From: CAYMEV01 sp964431655 [NCBI: uncultured bacterium]
GTDB taxonomy: Bacteria; CAYMEV01
Length of the DNA stretch: 27,158 bases
Assembly (NCBI GenBank): GCA_964431655.1
Contig: CAYSKJ010000025.1
Location: 1-27,158, forward strand
Reading direction: 5' to 3'
Shown here: positions 17,177-25,849 of the stretch, piece after piece
Position numbering within the stretch: position 1 is the first letter of the stretch
Layout: each line of letters starts with the position of its first letter
Translations under genes and position numbers: made by a program
The notes under the pieces: model-generated
What the model saw: the letters and a program-made list of their open reading frames with translations, nothing else
The model's database searches: none
What the model was told of the DNA's origin: nothing

Positions 17177-20100
17177 ATGAAGAATATTCTGACAAAATGC
17201 ATTGATATTTATGACAGCAATATTGATAAAAAATCGCTTTTCGCCCTGGAGGATAGGATTGTCGAGGGTTTAAGAAGCTATAGGCTGAGATTTCCTGATA
17301 AGAAAAAATTAATGCCTGAATACAGCGGCTGTCTTACCAGCTCTGAGATCACCCAGCAGGCCCGCTCAGCCCAGGAGCTTGACTGTGCCGGCTACTACAC
17401 TGCCTTTATAGCCCCCACCGAGGGACCAGGTCTTCAGCACAGGCTTTCCGCAAAAGATATTTATGAAGAGATGGATGCGGAAACCATTGATTTTTTTGAA
17501 TCGGGCCCTTTATTTGTAGCCCGCTGCATAATCTTTGACCCAAAAGACAGAAAAAGACACCGGGAACTGGGATTCATAGGCCAGAACCACAAGGTGGCAA
17601 GGGGAATATTCCAGCCGGAACACCATAATTTAACCATTCAGTATCTGCAGATGTTTGAAAAGGATAAAATCCCGGTTATCACCCTGATGGATACACCCGG
17701 GGCTGATGCCGGCGCATGGTCCAATGAAAACCTTCAGAGCCATTCCATCTCTGCCTGCATAGCTGAGTTTGCCCGAATAAACATACCCACTGTGGGTATA
17801 ATAGCCGGTGCTGGAAACAGCGGAGGAGCCATACCATATGCAACCACAGACAGGATTTTGTGCCTTGAGGATGCCTATATGAGCACCATTCACCCTGCCG
17901 CCCTTGCGGATATAGTTCAGAGGCTCGGGTTTTCAAAGGAGCAGTGTGCAAAATTTGTAAGGGTATGCTCCTATCAGCTCTGCAGTGACGGACTGGCTGA
18001 CGCAGTAATAAGGCTGAAAGGCACAATGTCTGAAGAGGAGCAGGATTTCTGCATAGAGAACATGATTTCTGCCATACTTGACTGCCTTGATGATATTGAA
18101 AACAGCGTTATTACCAGGTCAGACATACTCAGAATGGAGAGGATCCGGGAAATTTACCCCCACTACCTTGCCAATCACCTGATGAGAGACAGCTCAGAAC
18201 ATCATAAACTGCAGACTGTATTCGGCCTTTCACTGTCCAGATCCCCTGAAATATCCAGGACTGATCCCATGACCTTTGCTGAGTATGCCAGGAGGCTGGA
18301 GCGTTCAGCAAGGCTTCGCCTGAGACTGCAGTTTACTACCGTGTCCTACTGGGAGAACCAGGGAGGGGTTATAGAACAAAAACATTATATTGACTCGGAT
18401 ACAGCACCTCAGGATAAAAATGATGACAATTCCCTCACCGAATACATAGACAAACTTTCAACCATAAAAATCAACTTCCTTCCTGAAGACTTCCAGAAAG
18501 CAGTAAACAGGGAATTCGGCTCTCACATGATAAGGCAGGTCTTTGAGTTCAGGCTGAAGGAAAAAAGAAGCAAAAGGAGAAAACACAAGATATCCTATGA
18601 ATTCATACTGTTCATTATATCGGCTCATAAAAGCAGGACTCCAGAATTCCTTAAGGGTTTCATACAGCATATATCAAGGAATTACCAGTTCCCTGCAGAA
18701 TTCATTGACACAAAAGGAGCAGAGCCCCAGAACCTGACAGAGCTCATGGACTTCATCTATCCCCAGCTCGTCCTTCACAGCAGGCACATGATATCCCTTT
18801 TCAATGTAATTAAATACTGTTTTGAAAATATCAATACCCTGATACCTTCAATAAAGCTTGAACATGAATTCTCCAGGACAGATGCGGAAAAGCTCCTTAA
18901 AAATACAGTAAAAAGTGACATTGAGGATTTCCAGAAATGGATTTTCAAAAACATCAAATGTCATGCAAAGGCTGTAAGCAGTATCTTAAAAGCCATGAAA
19001 AGACATTATCCCAGGGTGCCTGTAGAACTGTTCAATGTTATTGAGGCGATACTGACCATAAATATCCCCAGCCTCTACCAGAGCTACAAGGCAAAAATAA
19101 CCCCACAGAACACAACAGAGGATTACTGGATAAAGCTGGACAGGGCATATAAGGATGCAATAATAAGCAATATCCTGGAAAGGGTGAAGAAGGAAAAAAA
19201 ATATATATCCGTGGATGATATTCTGGGCTTCTTCTATAATTTTTCTGAACTGGACAGGGATATAGTTTCCATAAACCCCACAGATTTCCCTGAATTTTCC
19301 AACAGCATCAAAAAGGCATTAAAAAGCAGGTACCATAATGCCCTGGTGACAGGCACAGCCTGGTTCAGGAATGAAGACGGCGAGAGCCTCCAGGTGGGTC
19401 TTATCATATCCAATAATGAATTCCAGGCCGGGAGCACAGACATGGCTTCGGGAGAAAAATTCGCCAGAGCCTTTTCCGCTTTCGGCCAGAAGAATATCCC
19501 CGTCATTATGTTCATTTCCTCGGGAGGTATGCAGACCAAGGAGGGCACAGGCTCCCTGTTCACCATGAGTATTGCAAATGACGTGATTAACAAATATATG
19601 GAATATACAAGCCTTCCTGTTATATGCTTTGCATTCAGGGACTGCACCGGGGGAGCTCAGGCCTCCTTCGTTACCCACCCCTCCATATACACCTTCTACC
19701 TTTCGGGAACAGAACTGCCATTTGCCGGCGCAAGGGTAGTCCCGGAACCACTGCCCTATCCCTGCAGGCTGTCCAATTACCTTGTTACAAAACCCGGGGC
19801 TATGAGCGGACTGGTAAAAAACCCCTTTGACCTGTTCCTGGATTCTGAATTCATCAGGCTTGGCGATCCTGAGCTGAAGATTCCTACATTAAAAATACAG
19901 GATGTAATATCCAAACTTCTGATAAAACAGCTTAAAAAGCTTGATGAGAAACCCATAACCGCCCAGATACCTGTAAAATCTGTGAAGAAGCAGCAGTTCA
20001 CAAAAGTCATGATACCCAACCGCGGAGATGTTGCCATAACCCTGATAAAAAAACTGCGCAGGAAAGGCATAACCCCCATTCTGGGTCACTCGCGATCAGA

Positions 20101-21739
20101 CCGGTTTTCCCTTGCCTATACCCAGGCCAGTATATACGGGCACACTGTGGAACTTGGCCCCGGCCCCGTTTCCCAGAGCTATCTGAAAAAGAACAATATC
20201 ATACAGGCGGCAAAAACCTTCGGTGCTGAGGCTATCCATCCAGGAATAGGCTTTCTTGCAGAAAACTACGATTTTGCCCGTCTCTGCGATGATAACCAGC
20301 TGGTATTTATAGGGCCTTCTCCGGAATCCATACGGCTGATGGGGGATAAAGCCAAAGCCAGGGAAATCATGTCAAGGCACAATATACCAGTTGTCCCGGG
20401 GAGCGACGGGACTGTAACAGACCTGGAATCCGCCAGGAAAACCATAGACAGGATAGGCTGTCCCGTCATGCTGAAAGCCGCTTATGGAGGCGGGGGCAGG
20501 GGAATGCGAATGGTATTTTCACGGGAAGAACTGGAGGCATCCTTCAACGAAGCCTTCCAGGAGGCCAAATCAGCCTTCGGCTCCGGCGATATATATATTG
20601 AAAAACTCATTCAGAAGCCAAGGCATATAGAAGTCCAGGTCATTGCTGACACCGAAGGGAATATCCTCATCCTCGGGGAAAGGGACTGCACCGTACAGAG
20701 GAATCATCAGAAACTCATAGAAGAATCCCCATCCCCCGTACTAACCGAGGAGCAGAGAAAAAAGGTCTTTGATTATGCCAGGAAGGCTGTATCTGCAAGC
20801 AATTACTTCAATGCAGGAACTGTAGAGTTCATAATGGACATTGAAACCAGTGAAATTTATTTTATGGAAATGAATACGCGCCTGCAGGTTGAGTATGCTG
20901 TATCTGAGCTTGTTAGCGGCCAGGATATAATATCCCACCAGATAAACATAGCTCAGGGCATCCCCCTTGCTGTAAGGCAGGAGGACATAAGATTCAACGG
21001 CTATGCCATAGAGATAAGAGTAAATGCAGAAAGCATAAGCAAGACCGGGGAGATAATACCCCGCACTGGAATCATAGAACAGGCTGATTTTCCTGAGGAA
21101 GAATGGCTCAGGGTGGATACCTACCTTTACCCGGGATGCAGAATATCGCCGTATTATGACTCCATGATAGCAAAGCTTATAGTATGGGCTCCCGACCGCG
21201 AACAGGGGATAGACAGGATGCTTGATATCCTTGACAGGACAGTAATAAAAGGGGTTCCGACCAATATCTCCCTCCAGAAGCTTATCCTGAAGAACCGCAA
21301 ATTTCAGTCCGGTTTATATTCCACCTCCTTTATACAGGAGCTGTTCAGAGAAGAGCCACTCTCGGAAATCTTCGATGATGAACTGGAATCAGCCCTCAAA
21401 GACGCCCAGAGTATTTTTTCTTCCGAAAATATAAATGTTCCTGATTCAGACATGGTCAAGGTTCTTGCAAACATTGACGGTGTTTTTTACCGGTCTTCCA
21501 ACCCCTCTGCCAGTTCCTTCATAGAGATAGGGGATATAATCGATCCCAATACCACCCTGTGCCTGCTGGAAAGCATGAAAAAATACTACCCCATAAAGCT
21601 TTCCCTCTTTACCTGCAGGGAAAACAGCAAGGACAGGCAGGTATATCCTGCCCCGAAATACAAGGTGGTCCAGTTCCTCGTAGAGGATGCCAGCGAGGTT
21701 GAAAAGGGGCAGGCAGTAATTATAATACAGCCTGTTTAA
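17177..21739 (+). CDS. One-chain biotin-dependent acyl-CoA (acetyl-CoA) carboxylase
   Basis: This 1520-residue protein carries every part of an acetyl-CoA carboxylase, the malonyl-CoA step of fatty acid synthesis. An AccA-like carboxyltransferase comes first (about 40-330; VITLMDTPGADAGAW, IIAGAGNSGGAIPYATTDR). A roughly 350-residue helical region (about 350-700) matches nothing I recognise. An AccD-like carboxyltransferase follows (about 705-905; MFISSGGMQTKEGTGSLFTM, FRDCTGGAQASFVTHPS), without the four-Cys zinc ribbon of bacterial AccD. Biotin carboxylase lies at about 943-1400 (IPNRGDVAITLIKKL; GGGGRGMR; ERDCTVQRNHQKLIEESPSP; NTRLQVEY with R1235 and E1239). A biotinyl domain (about 1435-1520) ends it, with the expected biotin lysine K1468 in ESMKK. 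The order is the reverse of the eukaryotic enzyme halves. AAGAAGG lies 6 nt before the ATG. Propionyl-CoA or another acyl-CoA substrate is possible, but the AccA/AccD likeness favours acetyl-CoA. Confidence 0.93.
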   Translation: MKNILTKCIDIYDSNIDKKSLFALEDRIVEGLRSYRLRFPDKKKLMPEYSGCLTSSEITQQARSAQELDCAGYYTAFIAPTEGPGLQHRLSAKDIYEEMDAETIDFFESGPLFVARCIIFDPKDRKRHRELGFIGQNHKVARGIFQPEHHNLTIQYLQMFEKDKIPVITLMDTPGADAGAWSNENLQSHSISACIAEFARINIPTVGIIAGAGNSGGAIPYATTDRILCLEDAYMSTIHPAALADIVQRLGFSKEQCAKFVRVCSYQLCSDGLADAVIRLKGTMSEEEQDFCIENMISAILDCLDDIENSVITRSDILRMERIREIYPHYLANHLMRDSSEHHKLQTVFGLSLSRSPEISRTDPMTFAEYARRLERSARLRLRLQFTTVSYWENQGGVIEQKHYIDSDTAPQDKNDDNSLTEYIDKLSTIKINFLPEDFQKAVNREFGSHMIRQVFEFRLKEKRSKRRKHKISYEFILFIISAHKSRTPEFLKGFIQHISRNYQFPAEFIDTKGAEPQNLTELMDFIYPQLVLHSRHMISLFNVIKYCFENINTLIPSIKLEHEFSRTDAEKLLKNTVKSDIEDFQKWIFKNIKCHAKAVSSILKAMKRHYPRVPVELFNVIEAILTINIPSLYQSYKAKITPQNTTEDYWIKLDRAYKDAIISNILERVKKEKKYISVDDILGFFYNFSELDRDIVSINPTDFPEFSNSIKKALKSRYHNALVTGTAWFRNEDGESLQVGLIISNNEFQAGSTDMASGEKFARAFSAFGQKNIPVIMFISSGGMQTKEGTGSLFTMSIANDVINKYMEYTSLPVICFAFRDCTGGAQASFVTHPSIYTFYLSGTELPFAGARVVPEPLPYPCRLSNYLVTKPGAMSGLVKNPFDLFLDSEFIRLGDPELKIPTLKIQDVISKLLIKQLKKLDEKPITAQIPVKSVKKQQFTKVMIPNRGDVAITLIKKLRRKGITPILGHSRSDRFSLAYTQASIYGHTVELGPGPVSQSYLKKNNIIQAAKTFGAEAIHPGIGFLAENYDFARLCDDNQLVFIGPSPESIRLMGDKAKAREIMSRHNIPVVPGSDGTVTDLESARKTIDRIGCPVMLKAAYGGGGRGMRMVFSREELEASFNEAFQEAKSAFGSGDIYIEKLIQKPRHIEVQVIADTEGNILILGERDCTVQRNHQKLIEESPSPVLTEEQRKKVFDYARKAVSASNYFNAGTVEFIMDIETSEIYFMEMNTRLQVEYAVSELVSGQDIISHQINIAQGIPLAVRQEDIRFNGYAIEIRVNAESISKTGEIIPRTGIIEQADFPEEEWLRVDTYLYPGCRISPYYDSMIAKLIVWAPDREQGIDRMLDILDRTVIKGVPTNISLQKLILKNRKFQSGLYSTSFIQELFREEPLSEIFDDELESALKDAQSIFSSENINVPDSDMVKVLANIDGVFYRSSNPSASSFIEIGDIIDPNTTLCLLESMKKYYPIKLSLFTCRENSKDRQVYPAPKYKVVQFLVEDASEVEKGQAVIIIQPV

Positions 21740-21741
21740 TC

Positions 21742-22650
21742 ATGCACCTGTTCTATGATGAATTTCCTGACCGGGAGATCTTTGATATCCCGGCTTATAC
21801 TGGCACATCAGACAATCCCCTTCTTGCCGGGCTTTCTGTTTTCGGCATAAAAAATAAAGCTGTAATCACGCAAAACAATGGTATTGATGCCCTTCTGGTG
21901 TTCAAAAAACAAAACACATCCAATTTGTCTGTAATAAAACACTTTGCAGATAAGAACTGTTTTGGCCTTTTCCCGGCAATCACCCTGTTTTTTTCAGAAT
22001 CCCTTAGCGATGCATCAGGCTGGTCGGGAAGGAAATGGACAGCCTGCAGGGGAAATCTGCACCTTTCCCTTTTATTAAGGCCTGCAATTCCCTTTGAAAA
22101 AAAATACATGCACTACCTCAGAATAATAGTATTCAACTCCATAATCCAGTCTTTGAGCAGGCTTGTTTCACCGGTTTTATTAAAGCTGCCCTCTGATATC
22201 CTGGTAAATAAAAGAAAGATAGGCGGTATTATTGAAAAGGGCTACGGCGGTTTTGATATAAAGGCCCTGGTTTTCGGCATAGGCCTCAACATCAACACAC
22301 TCCCCCAGGTAAAGGACTTTTCCATTTTCATTCCCGGAATTGACTCCGTATCAAACCTTACAGGAAAAACCTATACTCTTTTCCCCATAATCCATAATAT
22401 ACTGACTCTGCTGTCATCAGGACTCAAGGATCTGCATAGCGATATAAGGCTGGTAAGAAAGGATTTTGAGCTTTTTAACCAGTGCCTTTACGGAATTGGC
22501 AGAACCATTTCCCTTTACCGGGATAAAACACCGCCTGTTCTGTTAAAACGGGGCATTTTCTCAGGAACTTCTGAGGAGGGGGGCCTGTGCTTCCTTGATC
22601 CTTTGCCCCATGTCTTTGAACCCTGCGAATCCTTCAGGATTCCTGTCTAA
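21742..22650 (+). CDS. Biotin--[acetyl-CoA-carboxylase] ligase, divergent
   Basis: This 302-residue protein should activate biotin with ATP and attach it to the carboxylase encoded 2 nt upstream. It aligns by eye with the catalytic part of BirA: SGWSGRKWTACRGNLHLSLL (about 92-111) matches the GRGRxGRxW region. KLPSDILVNKRKIGGIIEK (about 148-166) matches the KWPNDLxxxxxKxxGIL motif, with K159 at the place of E. coli K183. ALVFGIGLNINT matches the glycine-rich strand, and the C-terminus (from about 250) fits the SH3-like cap. The biotinyl-AMP loop is degenerate: the site of E. coli R118 is W94. There is no N-terminal winged-helix repressor domain, so it probably does not regulate transcription. 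No clear Shine-Dalgarno exists, so coupling to the carboxylase is likely. Confidence 0.85.
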   Translation: MHLFYDEFPDREIFDIPAYTGTSDNPLLAGLSVFGIKNKAVITQNNGIDALLVFKKQNTSNLSVIKHFADKNCFGLFPAITLFFSESLSDASGWSGRKWTACRGNLHLSLLLRPAIPFEKKYMHYLRIIVFNSIIQSLSRLVSPVLLKLPSDILVNKRKIGGIIEKGYGGFDIKALVFGIGLNINTLPQVKDFSIFIPGIDSVSNLTGKTYTLFPIIHNILTLLSSGLKDLHSDIRLVRKDFELFNQCLYGIGRTISLYRDKTPPVLLKRGIFSGTSEEGGLCFLDPLPHVFEPCESFRIPV

Positions 22651-22745
22651 GGGATCATGTATTTTATGTTTTATGCCCTGGACTTATCATAAGTAAAATC
22701 TTGATTTATCCAGGATATGGTATATTCATTTTTCGGGAGTTCATC

Positions 22746-24389
22746 ATGAAGACTCATTATCTTCGGTTTATACTTGTCTTTTTAACAGGGTTTACGGCCT
22801 TCTGCCTTATTGCCGATATTGGAATACTGAACCCGCAGAACATTGACTGGATCCTGCAGAACGATGACTCTTCATGGCATTATTGGGGATGGCAGTTTTT
22901 CAGGAAAGCCCCGATTTTTCAGTTTCCCGCGGGAGCTAATCCCGGTCTGGGCATGGAACTCAGCAATTCAATCATTTACACTGATTCAATCCCTCTTTTT
23001 GCTTTTATATTCAAACCCTTTGATCCGCTTCTGCCTGACAGGTTCCAGTATTTCGGCCTCTGGATAATGTGCTGTTTTATTCTGCAGGCATTCTTCGCCT
23101 GGAAGCTTTTGTCACTGTTCACCCAAGACAGGTATCTTCCCCATGCCGGCTCTCTTTTTTTCCTGATATCCCCCTTTATGCTTACCAGGCTTAACGGCCA
23201 TTATGCCTTGTTTGGCCACTGGGTTCTGCTTGCCGGCTTATATTTTTATTTCCGTAAGGATTACAGGATACTTCACTGGAATTTTTTAATCCTTATATCT
23301 TTGCTCATCCACCCGTACCTGTTTGCCATGGTTGCAGGCATATGGCTTGCTGATATTATTCAAAGACTTCTAACAAGATATGAAGGGCCAGCTGTTCTCG
23401 TCAGGGGAGCTGTCCTGTGTATAATCACAGTAATTTTGGTCATGTGGATCTCCGGTTATTTCATGGTTTCCAATATCACACATACCGGCGGATATAATAT
23501 GTTCAGGATGAACCTGAACTCACCGGTTAATCCCTATGATAAAATCACATGGTCAGTTATACTGCCCGATCTAAAACCTCAAGGCATATATTATGAGTGG
23601 GAGGGGCTTAATTTTTTGGGCATTGGCATTATAGCAATGCTTATTTTCAGCCTTTGCCGATTATGCTTCAATCCCGGACAGCTTTTGAAAAAACGCTTAC
23701 TGCCTCTGTTTATCCTGTGTATTTTGCTTACCGTATTTTCCATCTCAAATAATATAGCCTTCGGACAGCATGAGCTTTTATCCTATGATATCGCTCCGGG
23801 CATTGATGTTTTTGCAGGGACATTCAGGGCTTCGGGCCGGTTTTTCTGGACAGTGTCCTATCTATTATATGCTTTTGCCCTTTATTTCCTATTCAGAACC
23901 AAAGGAATCAGGAATGGTTTCATACTAATCCTGATGCTTCTGGTGCTCGCAGTTCAGATCATTGATTCAAATAGAGCCCTGTGCTATCTGAGCAGTACAT
24001 GGTTTGGCAAACCGCCCCCGTTTTTGTCTCCCATGAGAAATAAAGATTGGGATGCCTTTGGCCATAAATACACAAAGTTATCTTGTGTCCCTCCGGAAAA
24101 CCATCCTGAGAACTGGAATTTCCTGCTTGATTATGCTGATAAGCACGATATGAGGGTAAATTTTGGCTGCTTTGCAAGGATTGACAATGATAAATTAGCT
24201 CAATCAGCCTCAGAAATCCGGGAGCATGTATGCCAGAACCGCCTTGACCCGGATGCGCTTTATATTTTCAATGATTTAAACCTGTGGCAGACCGCAGTGG
24301 ATTCCTGCAGAAAAAGTGATCAATGCTGTATTATTGACGGCTTTCATATACTGGCTCCCGGTTATCCCGGTATTTCAGAAACCAACTAA
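22746..24389 (+). CDS. DUF6311-type polytopic membrane protein
   Basis: This roughly 547-residue membrane protein resembles DUF6311 proteins, which look like GT-C type glycosyltransferases but have no confirmed reaction that I know of. The first periplasmic loop after helix 1 carries NDDSSWHYWGWQFFRKAPIF and QFPAGANPGLGMELSNSIIY, TDSIPLFAFIFKP, the recognisable part of the family. About ten hydrophobic segments run from 7 to 415. A soluble tail follows (about 415-547) with WFGKPPPFLSPMRNKDWDAF. I chose the ATG at 22746 because GGGAG lies 6 nt upstream. An in-frame TTG at 22701 is possible but has no good binding site. The gene follows the biotin ligase by 95 nt and is probably separate from it. 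A possible extended -10 (TGGTATATT, 22718-22726) lies just upstream. Confidence 0.78.
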   Translation: MKTHYLRFILVFLTGFTAFCLIADIGILNPQNIDWILQNDDSSWHYWGWQFFRKAPIFQFPAGANPGLGMELSNSIIYTDSIPLFAFIFKPFDPLLPDRFQYFGLWIMCCFILQAFFAWKLLSLFTQDRYLPHAGSLFFLISPFMLTRLNGHYALFGHWVLLAGLYFYFRKDYRILHWNFLILISLLIHPYLFAMVAGIWLADIIQRLLTRYEGPAVLVRGAVLCIITVILVMWISGYFMVSNITHTGGYNMFRMNLNSPVNPYDKITWSVILPDLKPQGIYYEWEGLNFLGIGIIAMLIFSLCRLCFNPGQLLKKRLLPLFILCILLTVFSISNNIAFGQHELLSYDIAPGIDVFAGTFRASGRFFWTVSYLLYAFALYFLFRTKGIRNGFILILMLLVLAVQIIDSNRALCYLSSTWFGKPPPFLSPMRNKDWDAFGHKYTKLSCVPPENHPENWNFLLDYADKHDMRVNFGCFARIDNDKLAQSASEIREHVCQNRLDPDALYIFNDLNLWQTAVDSCRKSDQCCIIDGFHILAPGYPGISETN

Positions 24390-24425
24390 CTCCCGCATTC
24401 AGTATATCTTATAATAATTATATCC

Positions 24426-24454
24426 TTGACCTGGAGCAAACACTCAATTATCAT
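24426..24454 (+). promoter_or_regulatory. Strong sigma70-type promoter of the beta-helix gene
   Basis: TTGACC (24426-24431) is followed after exactly 17 nt by TATCAT (24449-24454). Start would be near 24461, leaving a leader of about 25 nt that holds AAGGAG and the ATG at 24487. An AT-rich near-palindrome (TATAATAATTATA) lies just upstream of the -35, where an UP element or an operator would sit. Confidence 0.65.
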
Positions 24455-24486
24455 TACACTTGGAAAAAAAAATCAAGGAGAAAAAT

Positions 24487-25791
24487 ATGAAAGGCAGAAC
24501 CCGAATTATTATAATTCTTGCAGGGATATTAGCTATGGCAGTATCTGCAAACACTCTTAATGCAGCCCTCTATGTATCCCAGGCAAAGGGCAATAATCAG
24601 AACCCAGGCACCATGGAAAGCCCGGTCAAGGAGATCGACAGGGCCATCAAGCTGGCCAAGGCAGGGGATGAGATTTTTATTGCGGGAGGCAATTATGCAG
24701 GCACCTTCGGAGTCGGGTATATGGAAAGCGATAAACCGATTAAATTATACGGGAGTTATGATGAGACCTTCTCCGCCAGGAGCATGGAAAACACACCTAC
24801 TGTATTTCAGCCTGACAATGAAGCAGGCGGAAAGGCCCGCAAGGCTTTTCTGAAGTTCACCAGGGCAATAGACGGCACTGTCATTGACGGTATAGTATTT
24901 GATATGGGATACAGGAATGCCTATCACCCTTCTGAGGGAAAGATTGAAGGTCTTGAAACCGGTCGCATGCTAAGGGCAACGGAAAGGCCTTCCTCAGGGA
25001 ACAGCACTGCGGAGGAACCCATTATTCAGGTAGTAAGCGCTGCCCAGGGGGGTAATATCACCATCAGAAACTGCGTATTTGTCAACGGCGCCAGTTTTGC
25101 TGTCCAGGGTGCCCTGAGAGAGGGCAAATTCAGCGTTGTAAACAATGTATTTGTAAGCAACCGCATGGCGGCAGTCGAGATATACGGGACATGCCCCTCA
25201 AAGGGAGGCCCTGGAACAATGTCCAACTGCGGAACCGTTGAAATAGCAAATAATACAATTCTTTTCACATGGAGCAGGCTTCCCGATATGGTTGACATGG
25301 GGTATGGAATACGCATAATGACCAGATGTGAATATGATATAAAAAATAATATCATTGGAGGCAGTGTCCTGGCCGGTGTTGATAATACCAGGTTCACTCC
25401 CGATGACAGGATTAAGCTGGACAACAATATATTCTTTGTAAACAAGAAGGCAGACCTGGAATACAGCCCGGAGAGCAATGTGAAACTCAATCTTTCCGCA
25501 GACCAGTTCGGCGACCTGACTTTTGCCTCCGCCAGGGGCAACAAAATAGAGATACCGGCAGGTCTTCCCGTCAATAAGGCTTATCTGGAGGGATTCTTAA
25601 GCGCCAGCTATACCGAAGAGATAGACTTTGACCCTGATTCACCGGCAAACCAGCTTCGTACAGCAGTCGGTCTCAATAAACAGGGCAAAATAAAATCCTC
25701 TGTTACCATGTTCATGAACCGTTATCCATGGAAAGATGCTGTTAAATTATTCGGCGCATGCAAAGAGGCAGGGGCACAGACATTTAAATAG
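24487..25791 (+). CDS. Secreted right-handed parallel beta-helix protein
   Basis: This 434-residue protein has an N-terminal signal peptide (hydrophobic 7-20; cleavage near A21 or A26) and no lipobox, so it is exported to the periplasm or beyond. The start of the mature part, LYVSQAKGNNQNPGTMESPV then KEIDRAIKLAKAGDEIFIAG, is the DUF1565-like cap common in extracellular beta-helix proteins. From about 120 to 320, short strands with N-rich turns repeat (ITIRNCVFVNGASF, FSVVNNVFVSNRM, VEIANNTILFTW, YDIKNNIIGGSV, IKLDNNIFFVN), the classic beta-helix rung. No catalytic set for pectate lyase or another polysaccharidase is evident. I chose the ATG at 24487 because AAGGAG lies 6 nt before it, over an in-frame TTG at 24460. 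Probable role: surface or cell-envelope carbohydrate or protein binding, not proven. Confidence 0.85.
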   Translation: MKGRTRIIIILAGILAMAVSANTLNAALYVSQAKGNNQNPGTMESPVKEIDRAIKLAKAGDEIFIAGGNYAGTFGVGYMESDKPIKLYGSYDETFSARSMENTPTVFQPDNEAGGKARKAFLKFTRAIDGTVIDGIVFDMGYRNAYHPSEGKIEGLETGRMLRATERPSSGNSTAEEPIIQVVSAAQGGNITIRNCVFVNGASFAVQGALREGKFSVVNNVFVSNRMAAVEIYGTCPSKGGPGTMSNCGTVEIANNTILFTWSRLPDMVDMGYGIRIMTRCEYDIKNNIIGGSVLAGVDNTRFTPDDRIKLDNNIFFVNKKADLEYSPESNVKLNLSADQFGDLTFASARGNKIEIPAGLPVNKAYLEGFLSASYTEEIDFDPDSPANQLRTAVGLNKQGKIKSSVTMFMNRYPWKDAVKLFGACKEAGAQTFK

Positions 25792-25849
25792 CCACGGTTT
25801 TTAAAAAGTATTTGCAGTTGCATTTATTTTCCTGAACAAGGAGAACTGG

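Noticed and set aside
22701-22745. Upstream TTG extension of the DUF6311 gene
   Set aside because: The ATG at 22746 has GGGAG at good spacing and leaves a normal first membrane helix, while the TTG has no ribosome binding site.
24460-24486. Upstream TTG extension of the beta-helix gene
   Set aside because: It would add a charged stretch in front of the signal peptide and would overlap the predicted transcription start; AAGGAG fits the ATG at 24487.
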